Positions 10,325 through 20,547 of a stretch of DNA of 64,000 nt are shown here, one piece after another. The translations under genes and the position numbers were made by a program. The first letter of the stretch is position 1. The number at the start of each line of letters is the position of its first letter. Location: contig WNYE01000001.1 in the NCBI GenBank assembly GCA_021396245.1, positions 496,001 to 560,000 on the forward strand, given 5' to 3'. Source of the stretch: Sporothrix humicola (lineage: Eukaryota; Ascomycota; Sordariomycetes; Ophiostomatales; Ophiostomataceae). The notes beneath the pieces were generated by a model. It had not been told where the DNA came from. It searched no databases and worked only from the letters and a program-made list of their open reading frames with translations.

Positions 10325-11640
10325 TGTGAGAAAAGTTGTTGTATTAAAAATGGATTATGTCGTGGAAAATGTCGATGTTTACGAGACGAAAGTCGAGGAC
10401 AGAAGAATCTCCGAAATAGGCGCGGGGCACAGATTTGAGATTGTGAGATTGAGCGAAAGAGGCTGATGCGCAAGGCACACAATTGTACTCCGTACTTGGT
10501 TGGACGGCGGACGGAAAGGGTTCGCGCGGGAAAAGAGGCTGGCCAAAGACAAAGACGACGGACGCGGAGGGATGAAGACAAAAGTCAAAAGTGAAAAAGA
10601 AAAGGAGAGAACAAAAAGGAGTCGAAACAAAGGAGAAGTTAGGATGAACGTTTTAGGAAAGAATCAAAATTGAAAGAGGACTGCCCAAGACCATTCACCG
10701 TCCGCGCGCAACCTCGCACCTGCCACCTTGTGTCTCGTCACCTCCTTCCCCATTGCACCCCTGTCGACATCCTTTCCTCTTTCCACTCAGCTTTCACAAA
10801 CAACGGAATACGGAAGGTACGACTACGTAGACAGTAAACGCAATCCCGGATCTCGGAATGGAACTCAAGTCAGGCCAAGCATTTCTGAAGAGCTCTCCTT
10901 TTTGGCTTCCTCTGAAAGCTCCTGCGACAGGAGAAGCTCTCCTGGTTCTGAAACGGACGGGCGACCCGCACCCAAAAGTCACCGTGATGTTGATTGACCC
11001 CTCGTTCAACAACAGCTTCGAGCGCTGTCTACAGTGCAAGCGCTGGGAAATGGCACTAGTAGGGGTCAAGAACAGCGCTAAAATGCTGTTAGAGGGCGGG
11101 CGACGCGCTGTGCCGTTGACACGAACTGGAAAAAAGGGTCGTGAATAGTGCTGTAAGCTGCAACGACTGGCTCACAAGCATCGAGTGATTGAGGAAAGCG
11201 CCCCCACTACGCCCTGGAGCCCCACGCAGACGAGGATCCACTGCCCGTCGCATCTTGTTTCAGACGGAAAGCACGTTGCGCCGTGTAAGCCAAGGTGAGA
11301 AGCGCACGTGACACGCCCTACAACTAACACTGAACGACATCACGACTTTACGATATCACAACATGACCTGCATCGCATCGTGAGATCGAGATGGTTGAGG
11401 TTGCGATGGTGGAAATGAAGACAAAGTAATGCTCCAAGGTGTTTAGAAGAGACCTTTGCATATATACTTTTTTTTTCGGTTTGTTACAGCTCTACGTTTT
11501 ACAGCGTCATATTGCACTCATGCTTTGGAACTAATGTGTTTTTTTTTTTTTTTCTTTCAAAAAAGAAAGGATTTTTTTTTAATTCTTTTGGTGCTATTAC
11601 ATGACTACATGAGAGATGGCTAGCTATATGAGTTTTTTTG
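10325..11640. other. Intergenic, eIF4E upstream region
   Basis: About 1.3 kb upstream of the eIF4E start. A 96-codon frame at 10858-11148 has no known domain or splice support, so I do not call it. AT-rich runs include a T-run near 11540 followed by the small inverted repeat CTTTC-AAAAAA-GAAAG. Confidence 0.35.
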
Positions 11641-11650
11641 TAGTGCCTTC

Positions 11651-11923
11651 GTATTAAATACCCGGGACGCACAACTCCGGCGCAAAATTCCAAAGAAAGC
11701 AAAAACGTTCTGGTGACTTTCTACCCGAGAAACACAATTTCGGGGGCATACGGCCGTTAAGTCAATCAGTCACCAGAAAGAGGGAGGTATAAGGCAATTA
11801 AGCCGTTGTATACCGGGGTCTCACTAAAGAGTATGACTTTGTACTTAAAGTACCCGGGCAACACAATCCGGCCTAGAGACAATGTTCATAAAGTAGCAGG
11901 AGTTCCCCCACACAAAAGGGAAC
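11651..11923 (+). repeat. Four hairpins with a shared CACAA loop
   Basis: Four short inverted repeats present CACAA in the loop. They are CCGG at 11662-11665 with 11677-11680; CCCGA at 11724-11728 with TCGGG at 11740-11744; CCGG at 11854-11857 with 11868-11871; and GTTCCC at 11902-11907 with GGGAAC at 11918-11923. The stems differ in sequence but still pair. Units 1 and 3 are preceded by near-palindromes, GTATT-A-AATAC (11651-11661) and GTACTT-A-AAGTAC (11841-11853). An 11-bp perfect inverted repeat, 11708-11718 with 11768-11778, encloses unit 2. Extra G-T pairs form only on the + strand. The region lies just downstream of the minus-strand gene ending at 11986. Function is unknown. Confidence 0.6.
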
Positions 11924-11985
11924 AACACCACAGAAAATGAGGTAAACGGTAAAGGAAAAAAGCGACAAGGAGCAGTCAGCACCGC

Positions 11986-12234
11986 CTAAAAGCGGCGGCG
12001 CATAGCCTCGTAGCGCTTCCTGGCCTGGAATGCCAGAGCCATCTTGTGCTGCCGTTCGAGACGAGCAAACATCTCCTCCATGGACTCGCCAGAATCACAG
12101 TCTGCATCCTTCTTCTTCTTGTCATGGACAGGAGAAGGAGTAGTGATGTTACTGACAGTGCAGGAGCTGGAAGTGGAAGTGGTGGTATCGGACTTGACCG
12201 ACGGCGTGCCCCCCGGCGACTGCTGGACATACAT
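11986..12234 (-). CDS. Small unknown protein, 82 residues
   Basis: I do not recognise this protein. It starts MYVQQSPGGTP, continues with a Ser/Thr-rich segment and a KKKK patch, and ends in a charged predicted helix (MEEMFARLERQHK through RKRYEAMRRRF). A good 3' splice site (CTAAC branch, TTCTAG at 12243) sits 8 bp before the ATG, and a consensus GTAAGT donor lies at 12595-12590. I therefore infer a 5'-UTR intron at 12243-12595. Extending the frame upstream through the acceptor, as far as 12438, would ignore this splice site, so I prefer the start at 12234. The upstream leader exon holds a 9-bp tandem repeat. Confidence 0.5.
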   Translation of the reverse strand: MYVQQSPGGTPSVKSDTTTSTSSSCTVSNITTPSPVHDKKKKDADCDSGESMEEMFARLERQHKMALAFQARKRYEAMRRRF

Positions 12235-12505
12235 GATTGCGGCTAGAAAAGGTGCAATGTTAGTAATGGCTCTGGGATAGGCGGAACGAGGACATTTGAA
12301 TAATAGATGACGATGTGATTTTTTGGAAGAAGAAAAGATAACGAAAGGGAAGGAGGGTGGGAGAATGCATCTGAGTGATTGTGAAAAATGGGAAATGAGG
12401 GGAGGAAACTTCTCGCACTTCCATTCTTTGATCGCCATAATGAAGTATCAAGACTTTGAAGTGCTCCAAAATGCAAGACTCAAAGAATGGAAGAGGAAAG
12501 GTGAA

Positions 12506-12545
12506 GGGAAAGAGAGGAAAGGGAAAGAGAGGAAAGGGAAAGAGG
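12506..12545. repeat. 15-bp purine tandem repeat
   Basis: The unit GGGAAAGAGAGGAAA occurs twice exactly (12506-12520 and 12521-12535), plus a partial third copy. It lies within the predicted 5'-UTR intron of the small minus-strand gene. Confidence 0.8.
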
Positions 12546-12610
12546 TGACGAGGGAAGAGGGAAGGGAAAGAGACAAAAGAGAAGATGCAACTTACTTTGT
12601 TTGGTTGTGT

Positions 12611-12664
12611 TGAGAGCGTTGAGAGCGTTGAGAGCGTTGAGAGCGTTGAGAGCGTTGAGAGCGT
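12611..12664. repeat. 9-bp tandem repeat, six perfect copies
   Basis: TGAGAGCGT is repeated six times without error, followed by a degenerate seventh copy (TTGAGAGCA). It lies just upstream (on the minus strand) of the GTAAGT donor at 12595, so it would be in the transcribed leader of the small gene. Confidence 0.9.
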
Positions 12665-12676
12665 TTGAGAGCAATT

Positions 12677-13727
12677 TTCCGGAAGCTTGAACGTGGTTAT
12701 CGGGGGTTATAGTATTCAGATCATGGGGAGAAAAACAAAAGAAGAAAGAAAGTCGAAGGAGGAGGGTGGGACAACGCTGGCCTTTTTATAGTTGGCCAGA
12801 GAGCAACTAGATCGAGGCGAAAAGAGAGAGAAAGACATGGAAAAAGAGGCAAAAGTTGCTGACTCTCTGCCATGGAAAGTGTGAGTCCAAGCTAGATGCA
12901 CATTGTATTTATGCTGCAGCGTTAAGCTGCGATGGTACGAAATGTAGTGTGAACCTATAAAAGTGCGTTGCTTATGCGTAGCTCGCGTGCCAGGCATCGG
13001 ATATGGCTGTTGTCACCTGTTTTATTTGGTCACGATACAAACATTACACATGTCCAGATCTTTTTATGTTAGCATAGATGACGTGGAGGGCGAAGCGCGT
13101 AGTGTGTTTTAGATCTCACTTCTATTTGTCGAGCTGTGAACTGATCGATCGGATGGAGTCATCGTGGTCAGCACTTTGGACGAGACAGTCCTTTTCGTTG
13201 CACTTTGACGACTTGAGCCGTCTCTCAGTCCTGTTTGGTTCTCGAAAGTCTCTTCTCCTCTACGTTTTAAAGGTACAGCGTGGTTTCTCTTTGTTGTAAT
13301 GTCCAATATCAGTCTCTGATCAAGCCGTTTTATACCACTTTGGAGCGATCTTTTTGGGCCAAAGAGGCGTTAAAACTGTTCTTTGGGTAATTTGTGCCCG
13401 TCTCCGACCTTTCTTCAGTCTCTATGATTTTTCTCTGATCGCAAAATCTGTCTTGTCGCTTGTCTACATCAAACACATTCAAACTTCGGCTTCGTCTTTT
13501 TGCTGACGATATTCGTGGCCGACCAAAATAAATTACCCGATTAGGAAAAGGGGGAGGGACCAGTGTAAGCCAAAATCCCCCGCCAAAAACCACCAAACCG
13601 TACTAGACAGCACCCGCACAACTCTCTCATTGGCCGACTTTAACGACCTTACAAACAGTCGAGCACATGCTCCCTTCTGAAAAATTCTTCATTTCCATTA
13701 AATTCTGTGCAAAGCTATTCTTGAGCA
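12677..13727. other. Intergenic
   Basis: No gene is supported here. Open frames on either strand are under 100 codons and lack family motifs. Confidence 0.35.
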
Positions 13728-14462
13728 GCTCTACGTCATTTTCAGAAGAGTCACATGATAGGATGCAGAAGGGAATTTTTTGAACATGTCCCTGGAGAAA
13801 CTCTTCTCTTGAAGTGTTGGCACGAAATGAAGACGAAGAAGGTGATCCTGTAAAATGTCAAGTCCGAATATCATTTTATGGTACGCCATAAAGTGGTAGA
13901 GTAGTAAAGCAAAAAGGAAAACAAGTACGAGAAAAGGATTCAACGATCCAAAAAGAGAAAAAGACATAAAGACAAAACGCGAATCTAAGAAACCAAGACA
14001 GACCATCCACGCATTAGTCTCCCAAAAGTCAAATTTTAGTCAGTCTTCGTTCCACCCCTAGACATTCTCATTCGTATTCAAATGTACGTAGATTTCGCCT
14101 TATGTGGCTCTACGTAATTCTCAGAATAGTCACATGATAGGATGTAGAAGGGAACTCTTTAACAATTTCTTTGAAAAAAACTCTTCTTTTAAAATGAGTC
14201 ACAAGATAAAAGTGCAAGAGAATACTGTAGAAAGAAAAAGTGAAACCCAAAGTTCATATCATGATACGCCATAAGGTAGTAAAGTAAAGCAAAATACAAA
14301 ATGAAGGACTCGAGAATCCAGGAATCCAAAAAGCCAAAAAGCCAAAATGCTGAAAAGCCAAAGTAAAGCCAAAGAAAAGAAACCAAGAAAAGCCATCCAT
14401 GCATTCGTGTCCCAAGTCAATCTTTAGTCAGTTCCCATGCCATCTCTAGACATTCACCCGTG
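13728..14462. repeat. Diverged tandem duplication of the kinesin 3' end and 3' flank
   Basis: About 13728-14073 matches about 14107-14462. Shared landmarks in the same order include GCTCTACGT (13728 and 14107), GTCACATGATAGGATG, AAACTCTTCT, TACGCCATAA, GAAACCAAGA, GCCATCCA or ACCATCCA with GCATT, TTTAGTCAGT, and CTAGACATTC (14058 and 14446). CTA at 14446-14448 is the kinesin stop codon (TAG, minus strand), so the outer copy also carries a copy of the last codons and stop. The offset is 379 to 388 bp because of small indels. Confidence 0.8.
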
Positions 14463-16815
14463 GTGCCAAAGGATTTCTCCCCGTACTCGATCCAAACGCT
14501 CCACTTGTCCTCCCACTAAAGGGGTCTCCTCCTGCAGCTGCTGGACTGATAAACCGTTGCTTGTCGTCGCCAATCTTGCGTCTAAACATGCCCAGGTCGG
14601 ACAGCAGCGACTGCATGTACTCCTCCATGTCGTTGCCCTCGTAGACAGAGTTGTCGTCGTCGTCGTCGTAATCAACCTCTTCGTCGTTGTCACTCAGACT
14701 CTCATCCTCCTCGTCGTAGTAGGCTTCGTCAATGTTCTCCTTGTCCTGCGACTTCTTTGGCGTCTTTGACTTCTCGTAAGGCTCTTGTTTGTCGCCCTCA
14801 TCCAGACGCTCCTCCACCAGCAGGCCGCCTGGGTCGAGGGACATGCGCAGCCGCCGGCCACCGGCACCGCTGCGCCGTCTGTCGCCGCCGCTGGCGTCCT
14901 GGAACAGGCTGCTCCTCCGTCTGTTTTCCTTTTCTGGCGTATCTGCATTCAGGTGGGCCATGGAGGGCGACGGCGTGACGGCCGGGATGGGGTTCTTGAG
15001 GGAGTCGACGGCCAGCTTCAGGTGTAGTCGGAGCGCCTCGTTCTCGGTCTGCAGGCTGCGGATCTTGCCCTCGGCGACCATGGCCTTTTCCTCCATCATG
15101 CGGTTCATCGTGGCCACGCGCGTCTGGTATTCTTCCAACAAAGCTTCGCGTGCGGCCTCGCGCGCCTTGTGGGCCTCGCTCTGCTGGGCGTGCTGTGCGG
15201 CCTGGGCGGCGTCGCGCTCGCGGCGCTGGGAGTAGTCGGACACGGACAGCTGCAGCCTCCTGATCTCCTCGGCCATGGCGGCCATCTGGGCGTCGCGCTC
15301 GGCAGTGGACATGCTGTCCTGGTTGACGACGGCGCGGGTGCGGATGCGCTTGGCCTGGTCAGCGTACCGCAAAGTCGACAAAGTCTCGTCGTAGTCGCCG
15401 GGGGCAATGCAGGCAATCATGGCGGTCTTGGAGTTGCCGCCCAAAGAGTCCTTGAGGAGCCACGTCAGGATAGAATCGCGGTAGGGCACGATCTGGTCGA
15501 CGCTGCCGGCACGCGTGCCTCTAGCAGCTTTCCCGCCCTTTCCACCTTTGCGGGGCGTGCCGCTCTTGGGGTCGGCCAGGGCTGCAATGACACGGCCCAG
15601 GGTTGTGAGGGACTTGTTGATGTTGCTGCCTTCGCGCAGGCGCTGACCGGTCGCTTCAGTCGCTTTGGCGCGCTCGCTGCCTGCCAAATCGACCAGCCGG
15701 ATGCGCGAGCTGCGCTCGGTGGTCTCGTCCGTCTCCATGTCGTGGTGGATCTGGCGCAGCAAAATTGTGAACACGGCATGGCTTCGACTGGACGTGTCGT
15801 TCATCTTTGTGGAGGCGACGGTGCGCGAGCGGTCGCCCATTTGCATGTAGCGCAGAATCTCGTCGAGGCTGCGCACGGGGACTTCGGTCAAGTCCTTGAC
15901 GTAGGGGCCCTCGGTCGGCGATTCGCGAATCTTGAGGTAGTAGGACGGCTGGGCGGGGGCGACTGGAACCAGCAGGTCGCGGACGTGTTCGTTGTAGACT
16001 TCAAAGTAGGACACGCGCACATTGTACGCAATGTTGGGCGTCTCGCTCTGGGCGGCCTCGATGCGCTGGAACAAGTCTTCGCATGTCCGTGGAATCAGGC
16101 CGGGCTCGTTGGGTGTGCCCATCATGGTATAACTCTTGCCGGAGCCCGTCTGGCCATAGGCAAAGATGCACGTGTGGTAGCCCTCAAAATTGTGGTCCAA
16201 AAACTCCTCGCCCAGACTGTTGTAGACGTCGGCCTGCTCGGCATAGTGGTCGTCCTCGCGCTTGTGGCTCCAAAACGAGTTGTCAAAGGTAAACGAGCGG
16301 TCTTCGAGGTTGGCGCGGCGAGTTGCTGCTTTGGCGAAGCCGGCGGTCGGTGTTTCAGCACGGTCAGACGAGGAGGGGGCGAGCAGTGTTGTTGCCTGCG
16401 TCATGGGATTCATATGGATCAGGCATTGTGTGTTTTTCTCGATTTCTACACTGTTAGCGGATGTTGTTGACGACCAAGTACTGTGACTGGACCTACCTCT
16501 CGGAAGAAATGCGCGGACTCGCACGACGACGCGGACGTTGCCGCCGGGATCCATTCTAGCGTGCGGTGGCACTGTGCCGTCGCGCGAGCGCAGGGACGGC
16601 GTCGAGGCCGAAGAGCGGACAGTCTTGACGGGTGTGGCCATGTTGGGAGCGGTAGTGTTGATGCTCGAGGTTGTGTTGATGTTCGAATCGATACTTTCTT
16701 CTCTCGGAACAGATGCGGCGCCGGGCATGAGTCGGGGCTCGGCGGCAATGCCAATCAGGGTGTCGACAATGTCGTTGGCAACTTCTCGAAACCGCTGCTG
16801 GCGCGATGAATGCAT
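14446..16815 (-). CDS. Kinesin-3 family motor, short form
   Basis: Exons are 16815-16497 and 16445-14446; the 51-bp intron (donor GTAGGT, acceptor GTGTAG) joins FLPR to EIEKN, giving 772 residues. The motor domain spans about residues 85-480. It has the P-loop GQTGSGKS near 204, switch I NDTSSRSHAV near 320 and switch II LVDLAGSE near 356. A long N-terminal extension of about 85 residues precedes it. After the motor comes a coiled coil of about 100 residues, then an acidic, low-complexity tail; I see no FHA or PH domain as in full-length Unc104/KIF1. It probably moves organelles along microtubules, like the short fungal kinesin-3 proteins. The intron has no stop in frame, so retention would add 17 residues. 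Confidence 0.88.
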   Translation of the reverse strand: MHSSRQQRFREVANDIVDTLIGIAAEPRLMPGAASVPREESIDSNINTTSSINTTAPNMATPVKTVRSSASTPSLRSRDGTVPPHARMDPGGNVRVVVRVRAFLPRGRSSHSTWSSTTSANSVEIEKNTQCLIHMNPMTQATTLLAPSSSDRAETPTAGFAKAATRRANLEDRSFTFDNSFWSHKREDDHYAEQADVYNSLGEEFLDHNFEGYHTCIFAYGQTGSGKSYTMMGTPNEPGLIPRTCEDLFQRIEAAQSETPNIAYNVRVSYFEVYNEHVRDLLVPVAPAQPSYYLKIRESPTEGPYVKDLTEVPVRSLDEILRYMQMGDRSRTVASTKMNDTSSRSHAVFTILLRQIHHDMETDETTERSSRIRLVDLAGSERAKATEATGQRLREGSNINKSLTTLGRVIAALADPKSGTPRKGGKGGKAARGTRAGSVDQIVPYRDSILTWLLKDSLGGNSKTAMIACIAPGDYDETLSTLRYADQAKRIRTRAVVNQDSMSTAERDAQMAAMAEEIRRLQLSVSDYSQRRERDAAQAAQHAQQSEAHKAREAAREALLEEYQTRVATMNRMMEEKAMVAEGKIRSLQTENEALRLHLKLAVDSLKNPIPAVTPSPSMAHLNADTPEKENRRRSSLFQDASGGDRRRSGAGGRRLRMSLDPGGLLVEERLDEGDKQEPYEKSKTPKKSQDKENIDEAYYDEEDESLSDNDEEVDYDDDDDNSVYEGNDMEEYMQSLLSDLGMFRRKIGDDKQRFISPAAAGGDPFSGRTSGAFGSSTGRNPLAPRVNV

Positions 16816-19800
16816 GAGAGAGAGAAGACAGGAAAGCGAGGAAGAATATTGCTAGATATTGCTGTGTGAGAACCCACTTCTCTCAAAGAGGAAAACGCCG
16901 TCGTCGGTCAGTGAGAAAATGGAGCAAAAAAGGCAAAAAGTGGCTCGTCGCTGGCGGGACAAGGAAGGCAGGCATGGATGGGCGGTGGACTGGCGTGGAC
17001 TGGAGCATCGATTTGGGGTCAGATTGTCATATTTGGTGTAGCTTGTGGTGCGTGCATCGCCGTGTGGAGACGCTGGTTTATTGACATCGGTTGCTAGGGC
17101 AAAGGCTTATGTAACACAGGTGTACACTTTGTGTCATGTGATTGGCCGGTCTCGATCGAGAATAAGCGGGTCGCTAAAGTGGGTGCGTCCCGCACCGCTC
17201 TTAGGGTGTTAGGGCGTTTTAGCGCTAGTCCACTGTAACTGTCACTAAACATTCCAGAGGAAGATAGTCATCAACTTTATCTTCAACAAGAACAATTGAG
17301 ACGGCTTCATCACAGTCCAATGAGTCCCTCGAGTCCACGAGTCCAGACTTCTTGGCAAAAACGAGGTTGCAGCCGGACCGGGCGTGAGATGCTTCCCTTT
17401 CTCCAGACGAGATGGAGATGAAGATGAAGCGATGAAGCGACTGGGGTGTCTGGCCAGAGGTGACATTCTCTTTTCTCCTTCTTTGTCCCATTCTCCCTCT
17501 CTTATCCATTTCTCTCATAGCCAAAGCACCAGCAGCACAAAACAAAGAGCAACTTCATCTGGAGGCGAGTCGCAGCCAAGAAGACGATGCTTCAGATCGG
17601 TGCAGCATGTTCTTCTATCACTACTCATATTTTGTGATAGAAAGTCAACGTCGCAGTAGGAAGCGGCCGTTTTCATTGGCCCTTCAGTTTCTGTTTCAAT
17701 CCTCTTGGCTTGTATCGGCGGCAGGTGCATTTGTGTGCCTTTCGTGCCTTCCACTGTCTGGACGTCTTCTTGGCGGTTGCCGGCAGTTTGATCAGCCGCC
17801 TGTCGATGAAAGTCTGGGCAAAAAAGGTCCAAGCAATGCGTCGTCTGCAGGCAAAAGGGTGAGTTTTGTAAGTACAGAATGTGCATGCAACACTCGTGCG
17901 TCGGACATTTTATTTTCTCGTTTTCGAGAACAAGCCGTTGGAAGGGAACGAGACAGCCATGTCCTGAAAATGTCCAGAAATGCCCAGAGATGTCCAGAGA
18001 CGGCCCAGAAAGAGGACACAAGTAGAGGCACCATAGATAGTAATACGACGTACACTGGGAAACACTGGAACTGGAATGCCTTGGAGGGTGTGCATGTGCG
18101 CTGTAATTCTCCGAAAATGGGTAGATCTGGGTTTGGTGAGAACGGTTTTTGGGAGCGGTTTGGAGGAGTCGGTTGTTCTTTCCTTTAGCGAATGTGTGGA
18201 CGAATGTACAACATCACGGAAGGCGCGATGTTGCCTCTTCCCCTTTCGCTCTTCTCGCCCTCTTCTTTTCTCTTCTTCTTCTTCTTTCTCTCATCTTTCA
18301 AATATATTACTCAATCTTGATTGTCGGCGACAACATCGTGTCTCGTCGTTTTTGCTGCCCTCTGTAAGTGTCCTCCCCCACCGATGTTGTTTTCAATTCC
18401 ACCCAACCCGTAACCCCAAGACTCTTGGCGCTGGGCTTGGCCGGGTCTCAGAGACGTCTCTTGCCCACGTCTTGTTTTACACAGAAAGAAGCATCAATGT
18501 TCTGTGCACTCTCTTTCACTCTCTATGCTTTTCACTTTTCGGATCTTTCCTTTTCTTGATCGACCTCGTTTCTCTCTTCCTTCTCCCTTTACTTCTCTCT
18601 TCCTTGACTGCCAGCCTCCTTTACTGCGAATCGCTGTTTCTAACAGGACCCACCGAAACCAGAATATCAACGTCCATCAGGAGGCAAGAAAAGGAGACAA
18701 ACGAGGCAAACTGTGAGTTAGTATCACGGAATATAACAGGCATAACCTATCGTGGCAATTCAGACATCCAAGCCCAGTGTCCAGACATCTTCTCGCCAAA
18801 CTCTGGTCCATCTGTTTGAAGATCAAAGCCAAGATATCGAGAGGCAGAAAATAGATATGCTTCTTTGCCTTGTCCTTCTTTATTTCTTGTTATTCTGCGT
18901 CTTTTGTCTCGTTATCCCGTCAGATCAAACACACAGCCTCAACCCAGCCTCGCTGTCTGTCTCTAGTCGACCGCATTATGCCGCTGTCTGTCACTTTTCT
19001 TTTGGCAGTTGTTTTCATTAATGCATTTCAGCGACATTGCCACCAAGATTCCCACTAGCAATTGCTTGTCTTCTCACGTCGCTTATGCCTTCTTGGCTTT
19101 GTGATCTTTGCTTTCTGACGGTCTGACACTGGTATATCATCTTGGCTGCCGGCTTGTCGTCGATTCCTTGGCCTCTTCTCTCTTGTCTCTTTCTTGTCTA
19201 TTTTCTGCTTCTTTTCCCTTGTCTCTCTTGTCCTCTTGGCTGGACGGGTGGAAGCCCATCCTTGACTCTCTTGGCTGCTTGTTTATCTCTCCCAAGAACG
19301 ACACATTGAATAACATAAGTGAAAATCATGACAAAATGGCCGAATCCGCCAACCACAGACCGAGTTTGCAAGACCTTGGCCGAAGAGACACCAAAAAGAC
19401 ACCAAAAAAACACCAAAAAAGAAGAAAATACCAAGAGATAGAGCGCCCGCCAAGGTGCATCGGATCGTGCCCAGTCAGAGAGAGAAGCGAATCTAGACTT
19501 AAGCATCTGGGGAAGGAAGAGGGAAAGTGAGAAAAAAGACACTCACGAAGTGTCAAGACCCTCAATGAAAGGCACTCAACGACTATGACCCTCTTTTGGC
19601 AGTATTAACAGAAGCTCTGCGCAAACGCTGGGGCTTTCGAGTAGTAGATTTCCACTGTGACTGCGTTTTCTCGTCTCCACTTCCACCGAATGCCTGCATG
19701 CCCGATATTTGTCAACTCCAAAAAACACTCTAGCCTTGTCTCTTTCTTCCTGTCTCTCTTCCTGTCTCTCGTCCTTCTGTTTCTCGTCTCAGAAAGGCCC

Positions 19801-20547
19801 TGGAGGACCTCTCTGTTTTACTCTGACTGGAAAAAGGGAACACGCGCCTTGGCCGTCGCCGAGTGCTCAGTGCTGCGGAGCTTGGCGATGCTTCAAGCTG
19901 TGCACAGGGCAGGCTGCGACTGTGCTGTTGTGGACTGTACACTGGTTGTCACTTACATGGGCCTGCACTACATTCACGCTTCCGTCTTGGCTTAAACAGA
20001 AGAAACAGAAGAGCACCAGAACAGAAACGCCTCGGTCGTCTGCCCTGGCTCTTTCTTGGCCTTTTTTTACCTTTTTTGGCCCTTCTTGCCCAGCCCCTTT
20101 GCCCTTGCTTCTGTTTCCTCTGGTTCTTCGTCTCAAGAAAGCCAAGACACGAGAAGCCAAGAAAGAGAGTGTGTGAGTGTATGAGTGTAATGCAACGTAG
20201 AGGACGAGTGTGGTCGAGGAAAAGAAGAACGACCGTCGTTTTCTTCCCTCTTCTTCGCAGTATATATGTCGGCCAGACCCATCGTTTGTTTTCATCTTCC
20301 TTCTCTCTTTCTTTTCTTCACCAGCTGTGCTCGTCTGACATTCTACATCATCACCTTTCTTTTTTGTTTCCATTTCCTTTTATTTTGTATCTTCACTTCT
20401 ATTCGTCGCTGGTCGTCCCCTTTTAACCTGTTTTATATACTTACGTTTTTGTTTTCTTTCTTTCTTTTCTGTCCATTCTTTCACTCTTTGTGTACATATC
20501 TCTCACATACACTCTTTCCCTCCAACACACCTCCTCACACACACAAA
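16816..20547. promoter_or_regulatory. 3.7-kb divergent gene-free region
   Basis: This lies between the kinesin start and the secreted-protein start. Several open frames over 200 codons (17460-18188, 18076-18819) show no domains and follow pyrimidine-rich composition. A cluster of AGATGTCCAGA-like words is at about 17968-18000. A TATA-like element (AGTATATATG) lies near 20260, about 290 bp before the ATG at 20548, and CT-rich sequence fills the space between them. Possible splice donors (GTAAGT, GTGAGT) suggest a spliced 5' leader or a non-coding transcript, but this is not shown. Confidence 0.35.

Noticed and set aside
10858..11148. 96-codon frame MELKSGQAF...
   Set aside because: Isolated, no recognisable domain, no promoter or splice support; cannot be told from chance.
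11841..11871. GTACTTAA followed by CCGG, reminiscent of part of 5S rRNA
   Set aside because: The rest of the 5S rRNA sequence and its helices are absent.
11651..11923. Self-cleaving ribozyme or CRISPR array as an explanation of the hairpins
   Set aside because: No hammerhead core (CTGATGA with GAAA) and no regular identical repeats with spacers.
15169..16470. 433-codon frame antisense to kinesin
   Set aside because: Gly/Val/Ala-rich shadow; the sense strand encodes the motor domain.
17460..18819. Overlapping frames of 242 and 247 codons
   Set aside because: Low-complexity Phe/Leu/Ser products with no family resemblance; they follow from pyrimidine bias.
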